The position numbers and the translations under genes were made by a program. Source: Sulfitobacter sp. EhC04 (GTDB lineage Bacteria; Pseudomonadota; Alphaproteobacteria; Rhodobacterales; Rhodobacteraceae). Taken from it: a stretch of DNA of 64,000 bases. The notes under the pieces were generated by a model. It saw nothing but the letters and a program-made list of their open reading frames with translations, had not been told where the DNA came from and made no database searches. The stretch covers positions 1-64,000 of the forward strand of contig NZ_LXYI01000031.1 of assembly GCF_001650875.1 (NCBI RefSeq). Direction: 5' to 3'. This document shows positions 1-7,718 of the stretch, one piece after another; positions within the stretch are counted from its first letter, which is position 1; each line of letters opens with the position of its first letter.

Positions 1-701
1 ACCCCGAAGCCGAGGCCAGCGCCATCCCCCCCGACGGCAAGCTGCTGGGCACGGATCAGGGCGACGAGATTCGCGTCTTCAAGGGCCGCTTCGGCCCCTA
101 CGTCCAGCGTGGCGAGGTGACGGAAGAGAACAAGAAGCCGCCGCGCCAGTCGATCCCCAAGGATTGGCCACCGGAGGAGCTGGAGCTTGAGCGCGCGCTG
201 ATGCTGCTGTCGCTGCCACGTCAAATCGGCCCACACCCCGAGGATGGCGTGATGGTCTGGTCCAACATCGGGCGGTACGGCCCGTACATCAAACACGCGG
301 AAAGCACGTCAGACCGGGGCGGCACCAATGCCAACCTCGAAGGCATCGACGAGGTCTTTACCGTGGGGATGAACCGCGCTGTGCAGCTGTTGGCCGAAAA
401 AATCGCCAGCCGGGGAGGACGCGGACAGGCCGCCAAACCGCTGCGCGAATTGGGCGACCATCCCGAGGCCGGTGGCGCGGTCAACGTGATGAAGGGCAAA
501 TACGGCCCTTACGTGAAGTGGGAAAAGATCAACGCGACAATCCCCGACACCATCGACCCCGAGGATCTGACAATGGCGCAGGCGATCACCCTGATCGACG
601 AACGCGCCGCCAAGGCTGGCAAGAAAAAACCTGCGGCAAAGAAAAAGCCGTCCGCAAAAAAGAAGGCCGCCCCCAAGAAGCCCGCTGCCAAGAAGACCTG
701 A
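1..701 (+). CDS. topA: DNA topoisomerase I, C-terminal part (5' end outside window)
   Basis: The reading frame is open from the window edge (first full codon at base 3), so only the last 232 or so residues are visible. Topoisomerase I relaxes negatively supercoiled DNA; this part holds its C-terminal DNA-binding repeats rather than the catalytic core. Three copies of a G-[RK]-[FY]-GPY-[VI] motif (GRFGPYVQRG, GRYGPYIKH, GKYGPYVKWE) are the repeats typical of alphaproteobacterial TopA tails. The protein ends in a Lys/Ala/Pro-rich stretch of about 35 residues, likely for non-specific nucleic-acid contact. An ATG-like start inside the frame at about 117 is not used, because the coding sequence continues upstream. 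Confidence 0.9.
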   Translation, partial: PEAEASAIPPDGKLLGTDQGDEIRVFKGRFGPYVQRGEVTEENKKPPRQSIPKDWPPEELELERALMLLSLPRQIGPHPEDGVMVWSNIGRYGPYIKHAESTSDRGGTNANLEGIDEVFTVGMNRAVQLLAEKIASRGGRGQAAKPLRELGDHPEAGGAVNVMKGKYGPYVKWEKINATIPDTIDPEDLTMAQAITLIDERAAKAGKKKPAAKKKPSAKKKAAPKKPAAKKT

Positions 702-797
702 GCGCGACAAAGCAACCGATGATCAAAGACTTGTGATTTGATCCTGCCCCCGAAACTTGCCAGACCAGCGGCAAAACATCGGGCAAAGGGCAGACAA

Positions 798-1358
798 ATG
801 ACAGATCATCTGAACAAGCGCAGTTTCATAACCGGGGTGGCGGCAACCTTGTTTGCCCCAAGCGTCCTGCGGGCGGACCCCGGTGACCTCAACCCTGTGC
901 GGCGCAACGCCACCAGCTTTACCGCCCAACATTGGCAGGATCACTTTGACACCCTGGGCAAGGCGGCCATCGTGGCCGACACCACCAGCCGCGCATTGCA
1001 TTTCTGGAGCGGCGACGGGCAGACCTATAATGTCTATCCCACCTCCGTGCCACGCAGCGACGAATTGACCAAGCGGGGGTATACAAAGATCGTGCGCAAG
1101 CGTGTCGGTCCCGACTGGACCCCGACGCCCAGCATGGTCGAACGCGACCCTGATCTGAAATACATGCCCCCCGGCCCCGGCAATCCGCTGGGCACCCATG
1201 CAATGTACCTGAGCTGGCCCGCCTACCTGATCCATGGCACCCATGACACGCGCAAGATCGGGCGACAAAGTTCCGACGGTTGCATCGGGCTCTACAACCA
1301 CATGATCGAAGCCCTGTACCAGATCGCGCCCATCGGCACGCAGGTCCGCATACTGTGA
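798..1358 (+). CDS. L,D-transpeptidase (YkuD family), exported
   Basis: A 186-residue protein predicted to cross-link peptidoglycan (3-3 links) or attach proteins to it in the periplasm. The YkuD catalytic signature is visible: HGT at residues 146-148 and SDGCIGLYN, with the nucleophile Cys162. The N-terminus (NKRSFITGV, then a hydrophobic stretch ending near Ala26) looks like a signal peptide, with a KR-S-F-I start that could be a weak Tat motif. The ATG at 798 was chosen over an in-frame ATG 60 bases upstream because it puts the signal peptide at the N-terminus. It lies about 100 bases after topA and may have its own promoter. The exact substrate is not known. Confidence 0.88.
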   Translation: MTDHLNKRSFITGVAATLFAPSVLRADPGDLNPVRRNATSFTAQHWQDHFDTLGKAAIVADTTSRALHFWSGDGQTYNVYPTSVPRSDELTKRGYTKIVRKRVGPDWTPTPSMVERDPDLKYMPPGPGNPLGTHAMYLSWPAYLIHGTHDTRKIGRQSSDGCIGLYNHMIEALYQIAPIGTQVRIL

Positions 1359-1451
1359 TCCGCTCCGTGGCGCGCGCCCCTGCATGAATTGACTTTGCCG
1401 CGACGCGGCGTCACAAGTTCTTCTGACCATAGTGACAGGGGAGCATGCAGA

Positions 1452-2156
1452 ATGAACAAGATCTACGCAACCGCCACGGAGGCGCTGGAAGGCGTTCTTT
1501 CAGACGGCATGCTGATTGCCGCCGGGGGTTTTGGCCTCTGCGGTATTCCGGAATTACTGTTGCAGGCGATCAAGGAACATGGCGCCAAGAACCTGACCTT
1601 TGCCTCCAACAATGCGGGCGTGGACGATTTTGGCATTGGCATCCTGTTGCAGACCCGGCAGGTGAAAAAGATGATCTCCTCCTATGTGGGCGAGAACGCG
1701 GAATTCATGCGCCAATATCTTTCGGGTGAGCTGGAGCTTGAATTCAACCCACAGGGCACACTGGCCGAACGGATGCGCGCGGGCGGTTGCGGCATCCCCG
1801 GTTTCTACACCAAGACCGGCGTCGGCACCCAGATCGCCGAAGGCAAGGAAGTCAAACAGTTCAACGGAGAGGATTACATCCTCGAAGAGGGCATTTTTGC
1901 CGACCTCAGCATCGTCAAGGCCTGGAAGGCCGACGACACCGGCAACCTGGTGTTCCGCAAGACGGCGCGCAACTTCAACCCGCCTGCCGCCATGTGCGGC
2001 AAGGTCTGCATCGCCGAGGTCGAGGAAATCGTGCCGCGCGGGTCGCTTGACCCCGATACGATCCACCTGCCCGGCATTTACGTGCACCGGATCGTTCAGG
2101 GCACCCATGAGAAACGCATCGAACAGCGCACCACGCGCAAGCGGGAGGAAGCATAA
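1452..2156 (+). CDS. scoA: 3-oxoacid CoA-transferase subunit A
   Basis: A 234-residue alpha subunit of a class I CoA-transferase, which moves CoA from succinyl-CoA to acetoacetate or a related 3-oxoacid in ketone-body and butyrate breakdown. The glycine-rich N-terminal signature GGFGLCGIPELL and the later GFYTKTGVGT segment are characteristic. The ATG at 1452 is preceded by an AGGGGAG ribosome-binding site at about 1436-1443; an upstream in-frame ATG at 1389 is rejected. The stop codon overlaps the next start by one base (TAATG), so the two subunits are translationally coupled. Which 3-oxoacid is used (acetoacetate or 3-oxoadipate) is not settled; no aromatic-degradation genes are nearby, which favours the SCOT type. 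Confidence 0.9.
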   Translation: MNKIYATATEALEGVLSDGMLIAAGGFGLCGIPELLLQAIKEHGAKNLTFASNNAGVDDFGIGILLQTRQVKKMISSYVGENAEFMRQYLSGELELEFNPQGTLAERMRAGGCGIPGFYTKTGVGTQIAEGKEVKQFNGEDYILEEGIFADLSIVKAWKADDTGNLVFRKTARNFNPPAAMCGKVCIAEVEEIVPRGSLDPDTIHLPGIYVHRIVQGTHEKRIEQRTTRKREEA

Positions 2157-2779
2157 TGGGCTGGGATCGCAACCAAATGGCCGCACGTGCGGCGCAAGAG
2201 CTGGAAGACGGCATGTATGTGAACCTCGGCATCGGTATTCCGACGCTGGTGGCCAACTATGTCGGCGACAAGGACATCACCCTGCAATCCGAGAACGGCA
2301 TGCTGGGCATGGGCCCCTTCCCCTTTGATGGCGATGAAGACCCCGACCTGATCAATGCGGGCAAGCAGACCATCACCGAACTTTCCCGCACCTCCTATTT
2401 CGACAGCGCCACCAGCTTTGGCATGATCCGCGGCGGCAAGATCGCAGCCGCGATCCTGGGTGCCATGGAAGTCGCCGAAAACGGCGATCTGGCCAACTGG
2501 ATGATTCCGGGCAAGCTGGTCAAGGGCATGGGCGGCGCGATGGACCTTGTCGCAGGGGTCGGCAAGGTCATTGTCGTGATGGACCACCAGAACAAGGCCG
2601 GTGAAAGCAAAGTGCTCAAGGAATGCACCCTGCCGCTGACCGGCAAGGGGGTGGTGGACCGGATCATCACCAACCTTGGCGTGCTGGACGTGGTCGAAGG
2701 TGGGCTTCGCATCGTTGAATGCGCGGATGGCGTCACCGAGGAAGAATTGCGCGCCGCGACCGAGGCCACAATTGTCTGA
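2156..2779 (+). CDS. scoB: 3-oxoacid CoA-transferase subunit B
   Basis: A 207-residue beta subunit that carries the catalytic glutamate of the CoA-transferase. The active-site segment SENGMLGMGP (Glu46) is seen, as is the start MGWDRNQMAARAAQEL, typical of this subunit. It overlaps scoA by one base at its start. At its 3' end a small acetyltransferase gene begins inside its last codons, making a three-gene coupled unit. The length is normal for the family. Confidence 0.92.
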   Translation: MGWDRNQMAARAAQELEDGMYVNLGIGIPTLVANYVGDKDITLQSENGMLGMGPFPFDGDEDPDLINAGKQTITELSRTSYFDSATSFGMIRGGKIAAAILGAMEVAENGDLANWMIPGKLVKGMGGAMDLVAGVGKVIVVMDHQNKAGESKVLKECTLPLTGKGVVDRIITNLGVLDVVEGGLRIVECADGVTEEELRAATEATIV

Positions 2780-3056
2780 GATCACCCGCGAGGTCAGCGG
2801 CAGCAAGGGCCGCTATGTCCTGTCTCAGGACGGCCACGAGGCCGAGCTGACCTATTCGCGCCTTGGCGAGACACAGGTGATTGCGGATCACACCAGCGTG
2901 CCGGAGGCTCTTTCGGGCACCGGTGCCGGTCTGAAACTGGTCACGCGGCTGATCGAGGATGCCCGTGCAGAGGGTTTCAGGATCGTGCCGCTGTGCCCTT
3001 TCGTAAATGCGATGCGGCGAAAGCACCCGGAATGGGCGGACGTCTTCAACGTCTGA
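2772..3056 (+). CDS. small GNAT-like N-acetyltransferase (YjdJ type)
   Basis: A 94-residue protein of the short GNAT branch, about half the size of a normal acetyltransferase. Recognised features are HTSVPEALSGTGAGLKLV (the acetyl-CoA binding turn) and the tail VPLCPFVNAMRRKHPEW, which carries the conserved cysteine and the HPEW motif of this family. The start is taken as TTG at 2772, because the conserved part begins just after it and the only upstream ATG (2676) would add residues from the wrong frame of scoB. It overlaps scoB by eight bases, so it is probably co-translated. The substrate is unknown. Its last 25 codons recur, diverged, about 155 bases downstream. Confidence 0.75.
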   Translation: MSEITREVSGSKGRYVLSQDGHEAELTYSRLGETQVIADHTSVPEALSGTGAGLKLVTRLIEDARAEGFRIVPLCPFVNAMRRKHPEWADVFNV

Positions 3057-3070
3057 AAGGCGGGGTATCG

Positions 3071-3113
3071 CGATCTTTTCAAAAAGATCGACACGGAGTT
3101 TTCAAAAACTCCG
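3071..3113. repeat. paired palindrome, copy 1 (upstream locus)
   Basis: Two perfect palindromes sit side by side after the acetyltransferase stop codon: CGATCTTTTCAAAAAGATCG (3071-3090) and CGGAGTTTTCAAAAACTCCG (3094-3113), three bases apart. Each folds into a 9-bp stem with a 2-base loop. Position after a gene end and T-rich arms suggest a terminator role, but the pair recurs (3226-3268) and a related pair occurs near 47.9 kb, so it behaves as a repeat family. Confidence 0.85.
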
Positions 3114-3136
3114 GTTCTCCCGATGCGTAGTGCAAG

Positions 3137-3211
3137 ATCGTGCCGCTCTGCCCCCTTGTGAGTACCGAGCTGCGAAAACACCCCTTATGGGCAGACACCT
3201 GCAACATCTGA
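3137..3211 (+). pseudogene. 3'-terminal fragment of a second GNAT-like acetyltransferase gene
   Basis: These 75 bases encode 24 residues plus a stop that align without gaps to the last 24 residues of the acetyltransferase at 2772-3056. By hand count the match is 15 of 24 residues and 55 of 75 bases; IVPLCP, RKHP, WAD and the stop are shared. Most differences fall in or near third codon positions, so the piece looks as if it diverged while still part of a working gene. No acetyltransferase sequence precedes it; the frame meets a stop codon at 3128-3130. It is read as the orphaned end of a replaced or deleted homologue. Confidence 0.7.
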
Positions 3212-3225
3212 ACGGCGGGGTGCAG

Positions 3226-3268
3226 CGATCTTTTCAAAAAGATCGGGCCGGAGTTTTCAAAAACTCCG
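3226..3268. repeat. paired palindrome, copy 2 (upstream locus)
   Basis: The same two palindromes as at 3071-3113, at 3226-3245 and 3249-3268, with the 3-base spacer changed from ACA to GGC. The second stem can extend by one pair on each side. It lies between the acetyltransferase fragment and the convergent lytic transglycosylase gene, so it could terminate transcription from both sides. Confidence 0.85.
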
Positions 3269-3279
3269 GTTCTCTTTTC

Positions 3280-4104
3280 TCAGTTCATCGCGGCAAAGAC
3301 ACAGCCGTCTGAGATCAGTTCGGGCGGCGTCTTGCACAGGCCCTTGGCCACCTGGAAGGCCGCCAGCACCTTGGGCACGTAGTCGCGCGTTTCGGCAAAT
3401 GGCGGCACACCGGCGTGTTTGCGCACCGAGCCTTCTCCGGCATTATACCCCGCCAGCACCAGGATCGGGTCGCGGTCAAATTCGTCCATCAGCCAGTTCA
3501 GGTATTTCACCCCGCCGGTGATGTTCTGGGACGACGCCAGACTGTCTATCACCCCGAACCGTTCCGCCGTGGCGGGCATCAGCTGCATCAACCCCTGCGC
3601 CCCGGCCCGGCTGACCGCATCGGGCTTTCCGGCGGATTCAACCGTGATCACCGCCAGGACCAGCGCGGGCGAGACCTGGGTGCCGATGGTCGAACGCAGG
3701 ATGTCGATGCCATTGATCTTGGCGATATCCTGCATCTGCTGCAGGCGGGGGCTGTTGATCTTGCCGCCCGCACCCGCCAGCGTCGCCATTGCGGTTTCCA
3801 GACGTCCCGGACCGGACTGCGCGATGTTCGGCGATACCTTTTCCCAGAACCAATCGAATTGGCCGGGTGTTTTGGGCGTAATTGCGCCCGAAGGCTGCGC
3901 AACCACGTCGGGGCCGACTTTGGGCTTCAGCGCGGCGGCCTGAACCGCCGGGTCGATCTGGATGCCGATCCGCGGCCGACTTCCCGGTTTGGGGGCCTTT
4001 ATCCGCTTGGCACTGAAATCGGCAAAGGGGCGCGCGCTCTCCGCCCATAGCGGTGCCGCCACCATGGCGCCCGAAAAGAGCGCGATTGCCAGAATACGAT
4101 ACAT
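3280..4104 (-). CDS. lytic transglycosylase (SLT domain), exported
   Basis: A 274-residue periplasmic enzyme that cleaves peptidoglycan glycan strands. The N-terminus is a signal peptide (MYRILAIALFSGAMVAAP, cut near LWAE). The C-terminal half is the SLT domain: catalytic Glu156 in TVESAGKPDAVS, GLMQLMPATA, and the AGYNAGEGSVRKH segment. About 110 residues of linker precede it. It is convergent with the acetyltransferase locus and divergent from the pilus genes. A lytic enzyme next to an envelope-spanning machine may help insertion through the wall, but that link rests on position only. Confidence 0.9.
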   Translation of the reverse strand: MYRILAIALFSGAMVAAPLWAESARPFADFSAKRIKAPKPGSRPRIGIQIDPAVQAAALKPKVGPDVVAQPSGAITPKTPGQFDWFWEKVSPNIAQSGPGRLETAMATLAGAGGKINSPRLQQMQDIAKINGIDILRSTIGTQVSPALVLAVITVESAGKPDAVSRAGAQGLMQLMPATAERFGVIDSLASSQNITGGVKYLNWLMDEFDRDPILVLAGYNAGEGSVRKHAGVPPFAETRDYVPKVLAAFQVAKGLCKTPPELISDGCVFAAMN

Positions 4105-4499
4105 GCCTGCCTGCCGTTGATTGTTGTCGGCTCGATTTTCAAACAGCTTCCCACAAAATCACCGTCAAAACCAGCAAATCGAGCCATGAGCACTGCCAGA
4201 ACCCGTAAATCGAGGCGGATATTGCGGCAATTTCGCCATAATTCACCCCCAGATCACGCAATTTTAACTAAACTCATTCATGCTCTGTGGAAATTTTCAT
4301 TTAGGAACATGTGCTTGCATTTTTTTTGGCCGGAGGTGGGCGAAAAAACCAAAAAGTCACATTTGCCGCCAAATTCATGCCCCAATCAGACAGCTATATA
4401 GCGTCATACCAAGTCGGACAGGCGCTCAACTGAGAGAACGGTGCCACCAACGGACGGCAGGGTGTAACCTTAAAACTTTGATCCTTGGAGGGACAAACC
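4105..4499. other. 395-base intergenic region upstream of the pilin genes
   Basis: No gene is seen. The stretch is clearly more AT-rich than its surroundings, with runs such as TTTTTTTT near 4320 and TATATAG near 4396, and presumably holds the divergent promoters for the transglycosylase and the first pilin. A strong ribosome-binding site GGAGGG lies at 4487-4492. No confident -35/-10 pair or regulator site could be assigned. Confidence 0.5.
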
Positions 4500-4685
4500 A
4501 TGATGAACTTCTTCGCAAACTTCAAATCTGACGAATCCGGTGCCGTGACTGTTGACTGGGTTGTGCTGACCGCCGCCGTTGTTGGCCTGGCCGTTGCTGC
4601 GTACTCCTCGATCCAGACTGGTGCTTCCGGCCTGACCGACCGTACAGCGACATACCTGGACGGCCGTACACCCGGCACCAACTAA
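4500..4685 (+). CDS. flp: Flp-type pilin (first copy)
   Basis: A 61-residue Flp/Fap pilin, the subunit of the Tad pilus. It has a short leader (MMNFFANFKSDESG) and then the hydrophobic helix AVTVDWVVLTAAVVGLAVAA. Cleavage by the prepilin peptidase is expected after Gly14. The mature start AVTVDW has Asp5-Trp6 where classical Flp pilins have Glu5-Tyr6. The ATG at 4500 lies eight bases after the GGAGGG site; a second ATG follows at once. It is the first gene of the locus and has its own terminator, so it can be expressed far above the machinery genes. Confidence 0.88.
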   Translation: MMNFFANFKSDESGAVTVDWVVLTAAVVGLAVAAYSSIQTGASGLTDRTATYLDGRTPGTN

Positions 4686-4708
4686 TTCTTACCTGATGGT
4701 ATGAAATT

Positions 4709-4748
4709 GCGGGGCCGCACTCTGATGATCAGACTGCGGCCCCGTTTT
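4709..4748 (+). terminator. rho-independent terminator after first pilin
   Basis: An inverted repeat, CGGGGCCGCA (4710-4719) with TGCGGCCCCG (4735-4744), encloses a 15-base loop and is followed by TTTT. It separates the first pilin from the second. Confidence 0.8.
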
Positions 4749-4796
4749 CGTCCCGGTCGGACGATCGGGTCAACCCTCTTTGAGAGGAGCACAACC

Positions 4797-4979
4797 ATGT
4801 TGCGCAAACTGAAGCAATTTCGAAAGTCCGAACGTGGCGCGGTCACGGTGGACTGGGTCGTCCTGACTGCCGCGGTCGTATCGCTGGCAGTCGTGATAGT
4901 TCTGACGATCCACAACGGCGCAGAAAGCGTGGGCGATGGCACCGGCACCTGGCTGGGCAATCGATCGGTCGGGAACTGA
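4797..4979 (+). CDS. Flp-type pilin (second copy)
   Basis: A 60-residue paralogue of the first pilin with the same core GAVTVDWVVLTAAVVSLAVV but a more basic leader (MLRKLKQFRKSERG) and a different C-terminus. The Asp5-Trp6 pair is retained. The ATG at 4797 follows GAGAGGAG (4781-4788). It may be a minor or alternative pilin; sequence alone cannot say which copy forms the fibre. Confidence 0.85.
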   Translation: MLRKLKQFRKSERGAVTVDWVVLTAAVVSLAVVIVLTIHNGAESVGDGTGTWLGNRSVGN

Positions 4980-5183
4980 CCACAAAGCTGACCTGACAGG
5001 CTGACCTTTCGGGTCGGCCTTTCGGGCGCTCTTTGCCGATGATTCTGACTTTGTCAGCGCCGCGGCCAGGGCGCCGCAGCCTTTCCATCGGAGAGGCAAA
5101 ATTTCGTCATATTCGGGTGCTACGCCGGACGTGGACAAAGAGGCGTCGGGCAAACCCGGCACGAATGAGCAAGAGGTGATAAC

Positions 5184-6041
5184 ATGCGGATGGTATTTGG
5201 ACTGGTCCTTTTGGTGGGCATCGCGCTTGCCGGCGGGGCTGTTTATCTGGCCAAGGATCGGATCGCGCAATACCAGTTGGCGAATGCGCGCGCTCAGGAA
5301 GCCTTGTCACAGGTTGTGCCCACGGTTTCGGTCTTTGTGGCTGAAGGCCCCCTGAAATACGGTCAACGGCTGACCCCGGAAGACGTGCGCGAAGTTGCAT
5401 GGCCCGAGAACGCCATCCCCGAAGGTGCCTTTACAGATCATGCCGTCCTGTTTCCCGAAAATACGGATGAACCCCGCGTTGTCCTGCGCGCCATGGAGAA
5501 AGACGAAGCGATCATGGCGCTCAAGGTCACAGCGCCAGGCGAAGATACCGGTCTGACCTCGCGGCTGGAACGCGGCAAGCGCGCTTTTACCATCAAGGTT
5601 GACGTATCCAGCGGCGTTTCGGGCTTCCTGCGTCCGGGCGACAAGGTCGATGTCTATTGGACAGGCCGCGTCAGCATCAACCGCGACACGCCGACCACCG
5701 AAGTCACCAAGCTGATCGAGGCCGGGGTGCAATTGATCGCGGTGGACCAGTCCGCCGGTGGCGAGTTGAGCGAGGCGACCATCGCCCGCACCGTCACCGT
5801 TGCGGTCAGCCCGCAGCAGGTTGCAGGCCTGGCCCAGGCGCAATCGACCGGGAACCTTTCGCTGTCGCTGGTGGGTGCCGAGGATGACACTGTGGCCTCT
5901 GCCATCGAAGTGGACCAACGTGCCCTGCTTGGCATCGCAGCCGCCGAGATCAAGGCCGAAGTGGCCAAGGAAAAGGTCTGCACCATCCGCACACGGCGCG
6001 GTGCTGAAGTGGTCGAACTTCCGATCCCCTGCACCAACTGA
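5184..6041 (+). CDS. cpaB: Tad pilus assembly protein CpaB/RcpC
   Basis: A 285-residue periplasmic protein anchored by an N-terminal hydrophobic segment (residues 3-24). A SAF domain at about 47-115 (VFVAEGPLKYGQRLTPEDV) is followed by the RcpC/CpaB region (FLRPGDKVDVYWTGRVS). CpaB is thought to link the secretin to the inner membrane parts and to bind peptidoglycan. The ATG at 5184 follows AGAGG. A strong terminator lies between it and cpaC. Confidence 0.9.
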   Translation: MRMVFGLVLLVGIALAGGAVYLAKDRIAQYQLANARAQEALSQVVPTVSVFVAEGPLKYGQRLTPEDVREVAWPENAIPEGAFTDHAVLFPENTDEPRVVLRAMEKDEAIMALKVTAPGEDTGLTSRLERGKRAFTIKVDVSSGVSGFLRPGDKVDVYWTGRVSINRDTPTTEVTKLIEAGVQLIAVDQSAGGELSEATIARTVTVAVSPQQVAGLAQAQSTGNLSLSLVGAEDDTVASAIEVDQRALLGIAAAEIKAEVAKEKVCTIRTRRGAEVVELPIPCTN

Positions 6042-6085
6042 GCCGCTGACGGACCACCAAGGTCGTTGAAAACCAAACGTTTGAC

Positions 6086-6119
6086 CCGGCGCCGCAGAGA
6101 TGCGGCGCCGGTCTCGTTT
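6086..6119 (+). terminator. rho-independent terminator after cpaB
   Basis: A perfect 11-bp stem, CCGGCGCCGCA with TGCGGCGCCGG, closes a GAGA loop and is followed by TCTCGTTT. It implies that cpaC and later genes have their own promoter in the AT-rich 140 bases before 6260; a TATATT at 6228-6233 is a possible -10 element, without a clear -35. Confidence 0.85.
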
Positions 6120-6259
6120 AATGTTATGTTGCTATTTGCCCACATAAGAAAAACAGCCGAACACCTTGATTCTTGCAATAAAATCAAAACTGACGCAGAG
6201 TGTTTCAAACGACGGGCGAAAAGACCCTATATTGAGGCGTGATCAAAAAGGCAGGTCAC

Positions 6260-7696
6260 ATGAAAATCGACAGATTTCTGAAAGCGGCTCTACTGGGCCT
6301 GACACTGACTGCTGCGCCTGTCGCAGTGTTCTCTCCTTCGACAGCCCATGCGGATACGCTGCGGGTCATGAAACGTGGAACCAACGCGGCACTGAACGTG
6401 CCGATGAACCGCGCGGTCGTGGTGGAAAGCGATATTCCCTTTGCTGAACTCAGCATCGCCAACCCCGGTATTGCGGATATCTCATCGCTCTCCGATCGCA
6501 CCATCTATGTGCTTGGCAAATCGCCGGGTCTGACCACGCTGACACTGCTTGATGCCAGCGGCCAGCTGATCACCAACGTCGATGTGCGCGTCGCGGCGGA
6601 TGTATCGGAGTTCAAGGAACGCCTGCGGCAGATCATGCCCGGCGAGAACATCGAAGTACGAACTGCAAATGACGGCATCGTGCTGTCGGGCATCGTCTCT
6701 TCCACCCAGCGCCTTCAACGTGCGCTGGATCTGGCAGAGCGCTACGCCCCCGAACGGGTGTCCAACCTGATGAGCGTCGGCGGCATCCAGCAGGTGATGA
6801 TGAAGGTACGCTTTGCCGAAATGCAGCGTAACGTATCGAAATCACTCGGCGCATCGCTGGCCTTGAACGGGGCCATCGGCGGCACCGGTATCAACGGCGG
6901 CACTGGGACGACAAATACCTCTGGCGGGGTCACGGGCTCGCTCGGCGGGAATATCCCGGCCACCAACCAGAACGCGGGCGCGGTGCTCTTCGGTTTCAAC
7001 GCAGGATCGACCCAGGTCGGTATCCTGCTGGAAGCATTGGAAGAAAAAGGTGTCGTTCGGTTTCTGGCAGAGCCGAACCTGGTCGCCCTTTCCGGACAGG
7101 AAGCGAAATTCCTCGCCGGGGGTGAATACCCCGTGCCGGTGGCACAGACAGACAACCGGATCTCGGTCGAATTCAAACCTTTTGGCGTCGAACTGGTCTT
7201 TGTCCCCCGCGTGGTCGACAAGGACCTGATCAACCTCGAACTCAAGGCGGCGGTGTCGGCCATCGACCCGACCAACAGCCTCGAATTGGGCAACGGCATC
7301 TCTATTGCAGCCTTCACCCGGCGGGAGACTTCCAGCACGGTTGAAATGCGCGACGGAGAAAGCTTTGCCATCGCGGGGCTTCTAACCGACGACTTTACCG
7401 ACAATTCCCGGCAGTTGCCGTGGATCGGTGATGTGCCGGTGCTGGGCGCCCTCTTTCGTTCTGCGGATTATCAGCGCAGCCAGACCGAACTTGTCATCAT
7501 CGTGACCGCACATCTGGTCACACCGACCCGTGGCGAAGCGCTTGCGCTGCCCACCGACCGGATCAAGCCACCCACTGAAAAAGACCTCTTCCTTTATGGT
7601 CGCACCGCAGAAGGCACACGCGCCCCGAACAAGGGTGCCGCCGGCGAGGTTGCCAAACAGGACTTTGGCGGGTCATATGGTTATGTACTGGACTGA
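6260..7696 (+). CDS. cpaC: Tad pilus secretin CpaC/RcpA
   Basis: A 478-residue outer-membrane secretin that forms the pore for the Flp fibre. It has a signal peptide (start MKIDRFLKAALLGL, cleavage near AHA-DT), an N-terminal pilus-formation domain at about 35-105, a BON-like segment at about 110-175, and the secretin domain from about 250 to 430, including VRFLAEPNLVALSGQEAKFLAGGEYP. A glycine/threonine-rich insert lies near residues 205-235. The ATG at 6260 puts the signal peptide at the N-terminus; a GTG seven codons upstream is possible but less likely. Confidence 0.92.
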   Translation: MKIDRFLKAALLGLTLTAAPVAVFSPSTAHADTLRVMKRGTNAALNVPMNRAVVVESDIPFAELSIANPGIADISSLSDRTIYVLGKSPGLTTLTLLDASGQLITNVDVRVAADVSEFKERLRQIMPGENIEVRTANDGIVLSGIVSSTQRLQRALDLAERYAPERVSNLMSVGGIQQVMMKVRFAEMQRNVSKSLGASLALNGAIGGTGINGGTGTTNTSGGVTGSLGGNIPATNQNAGAVLFGFNAGSTQVGILLEALEEKGVVRFLAEPNLVALSGQEAKFLAGGEYPVPVAQTDNRISVEFKPFGVELVFVPRVVDKDLINLELKAAVSAIDPTNSLELGNGISIAAFTRRETSSTVEMRDGESFAIAGLLTDDFTDNSRQLPWIGDVPVLGALFRSADYQRSQTELVIIVTAHLVTPTRGEALALPTDRIKPPTEKDLFLYGRTAEGTRAPNKGAAGEVAKQDFGGSYGYVLD

Positions 7697-7718
7697 ACAG
7701 ATGACACCAAGGCTGGCC

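Noticed and set aside
7530..7718. Upstream extension of the OmpA-like gene overlapping cpaC
   Set aside because: It would bury the lipobox (LLGC) far inside the protein; a start at 7719 or 7701 gives a proper lipoprotein signal.
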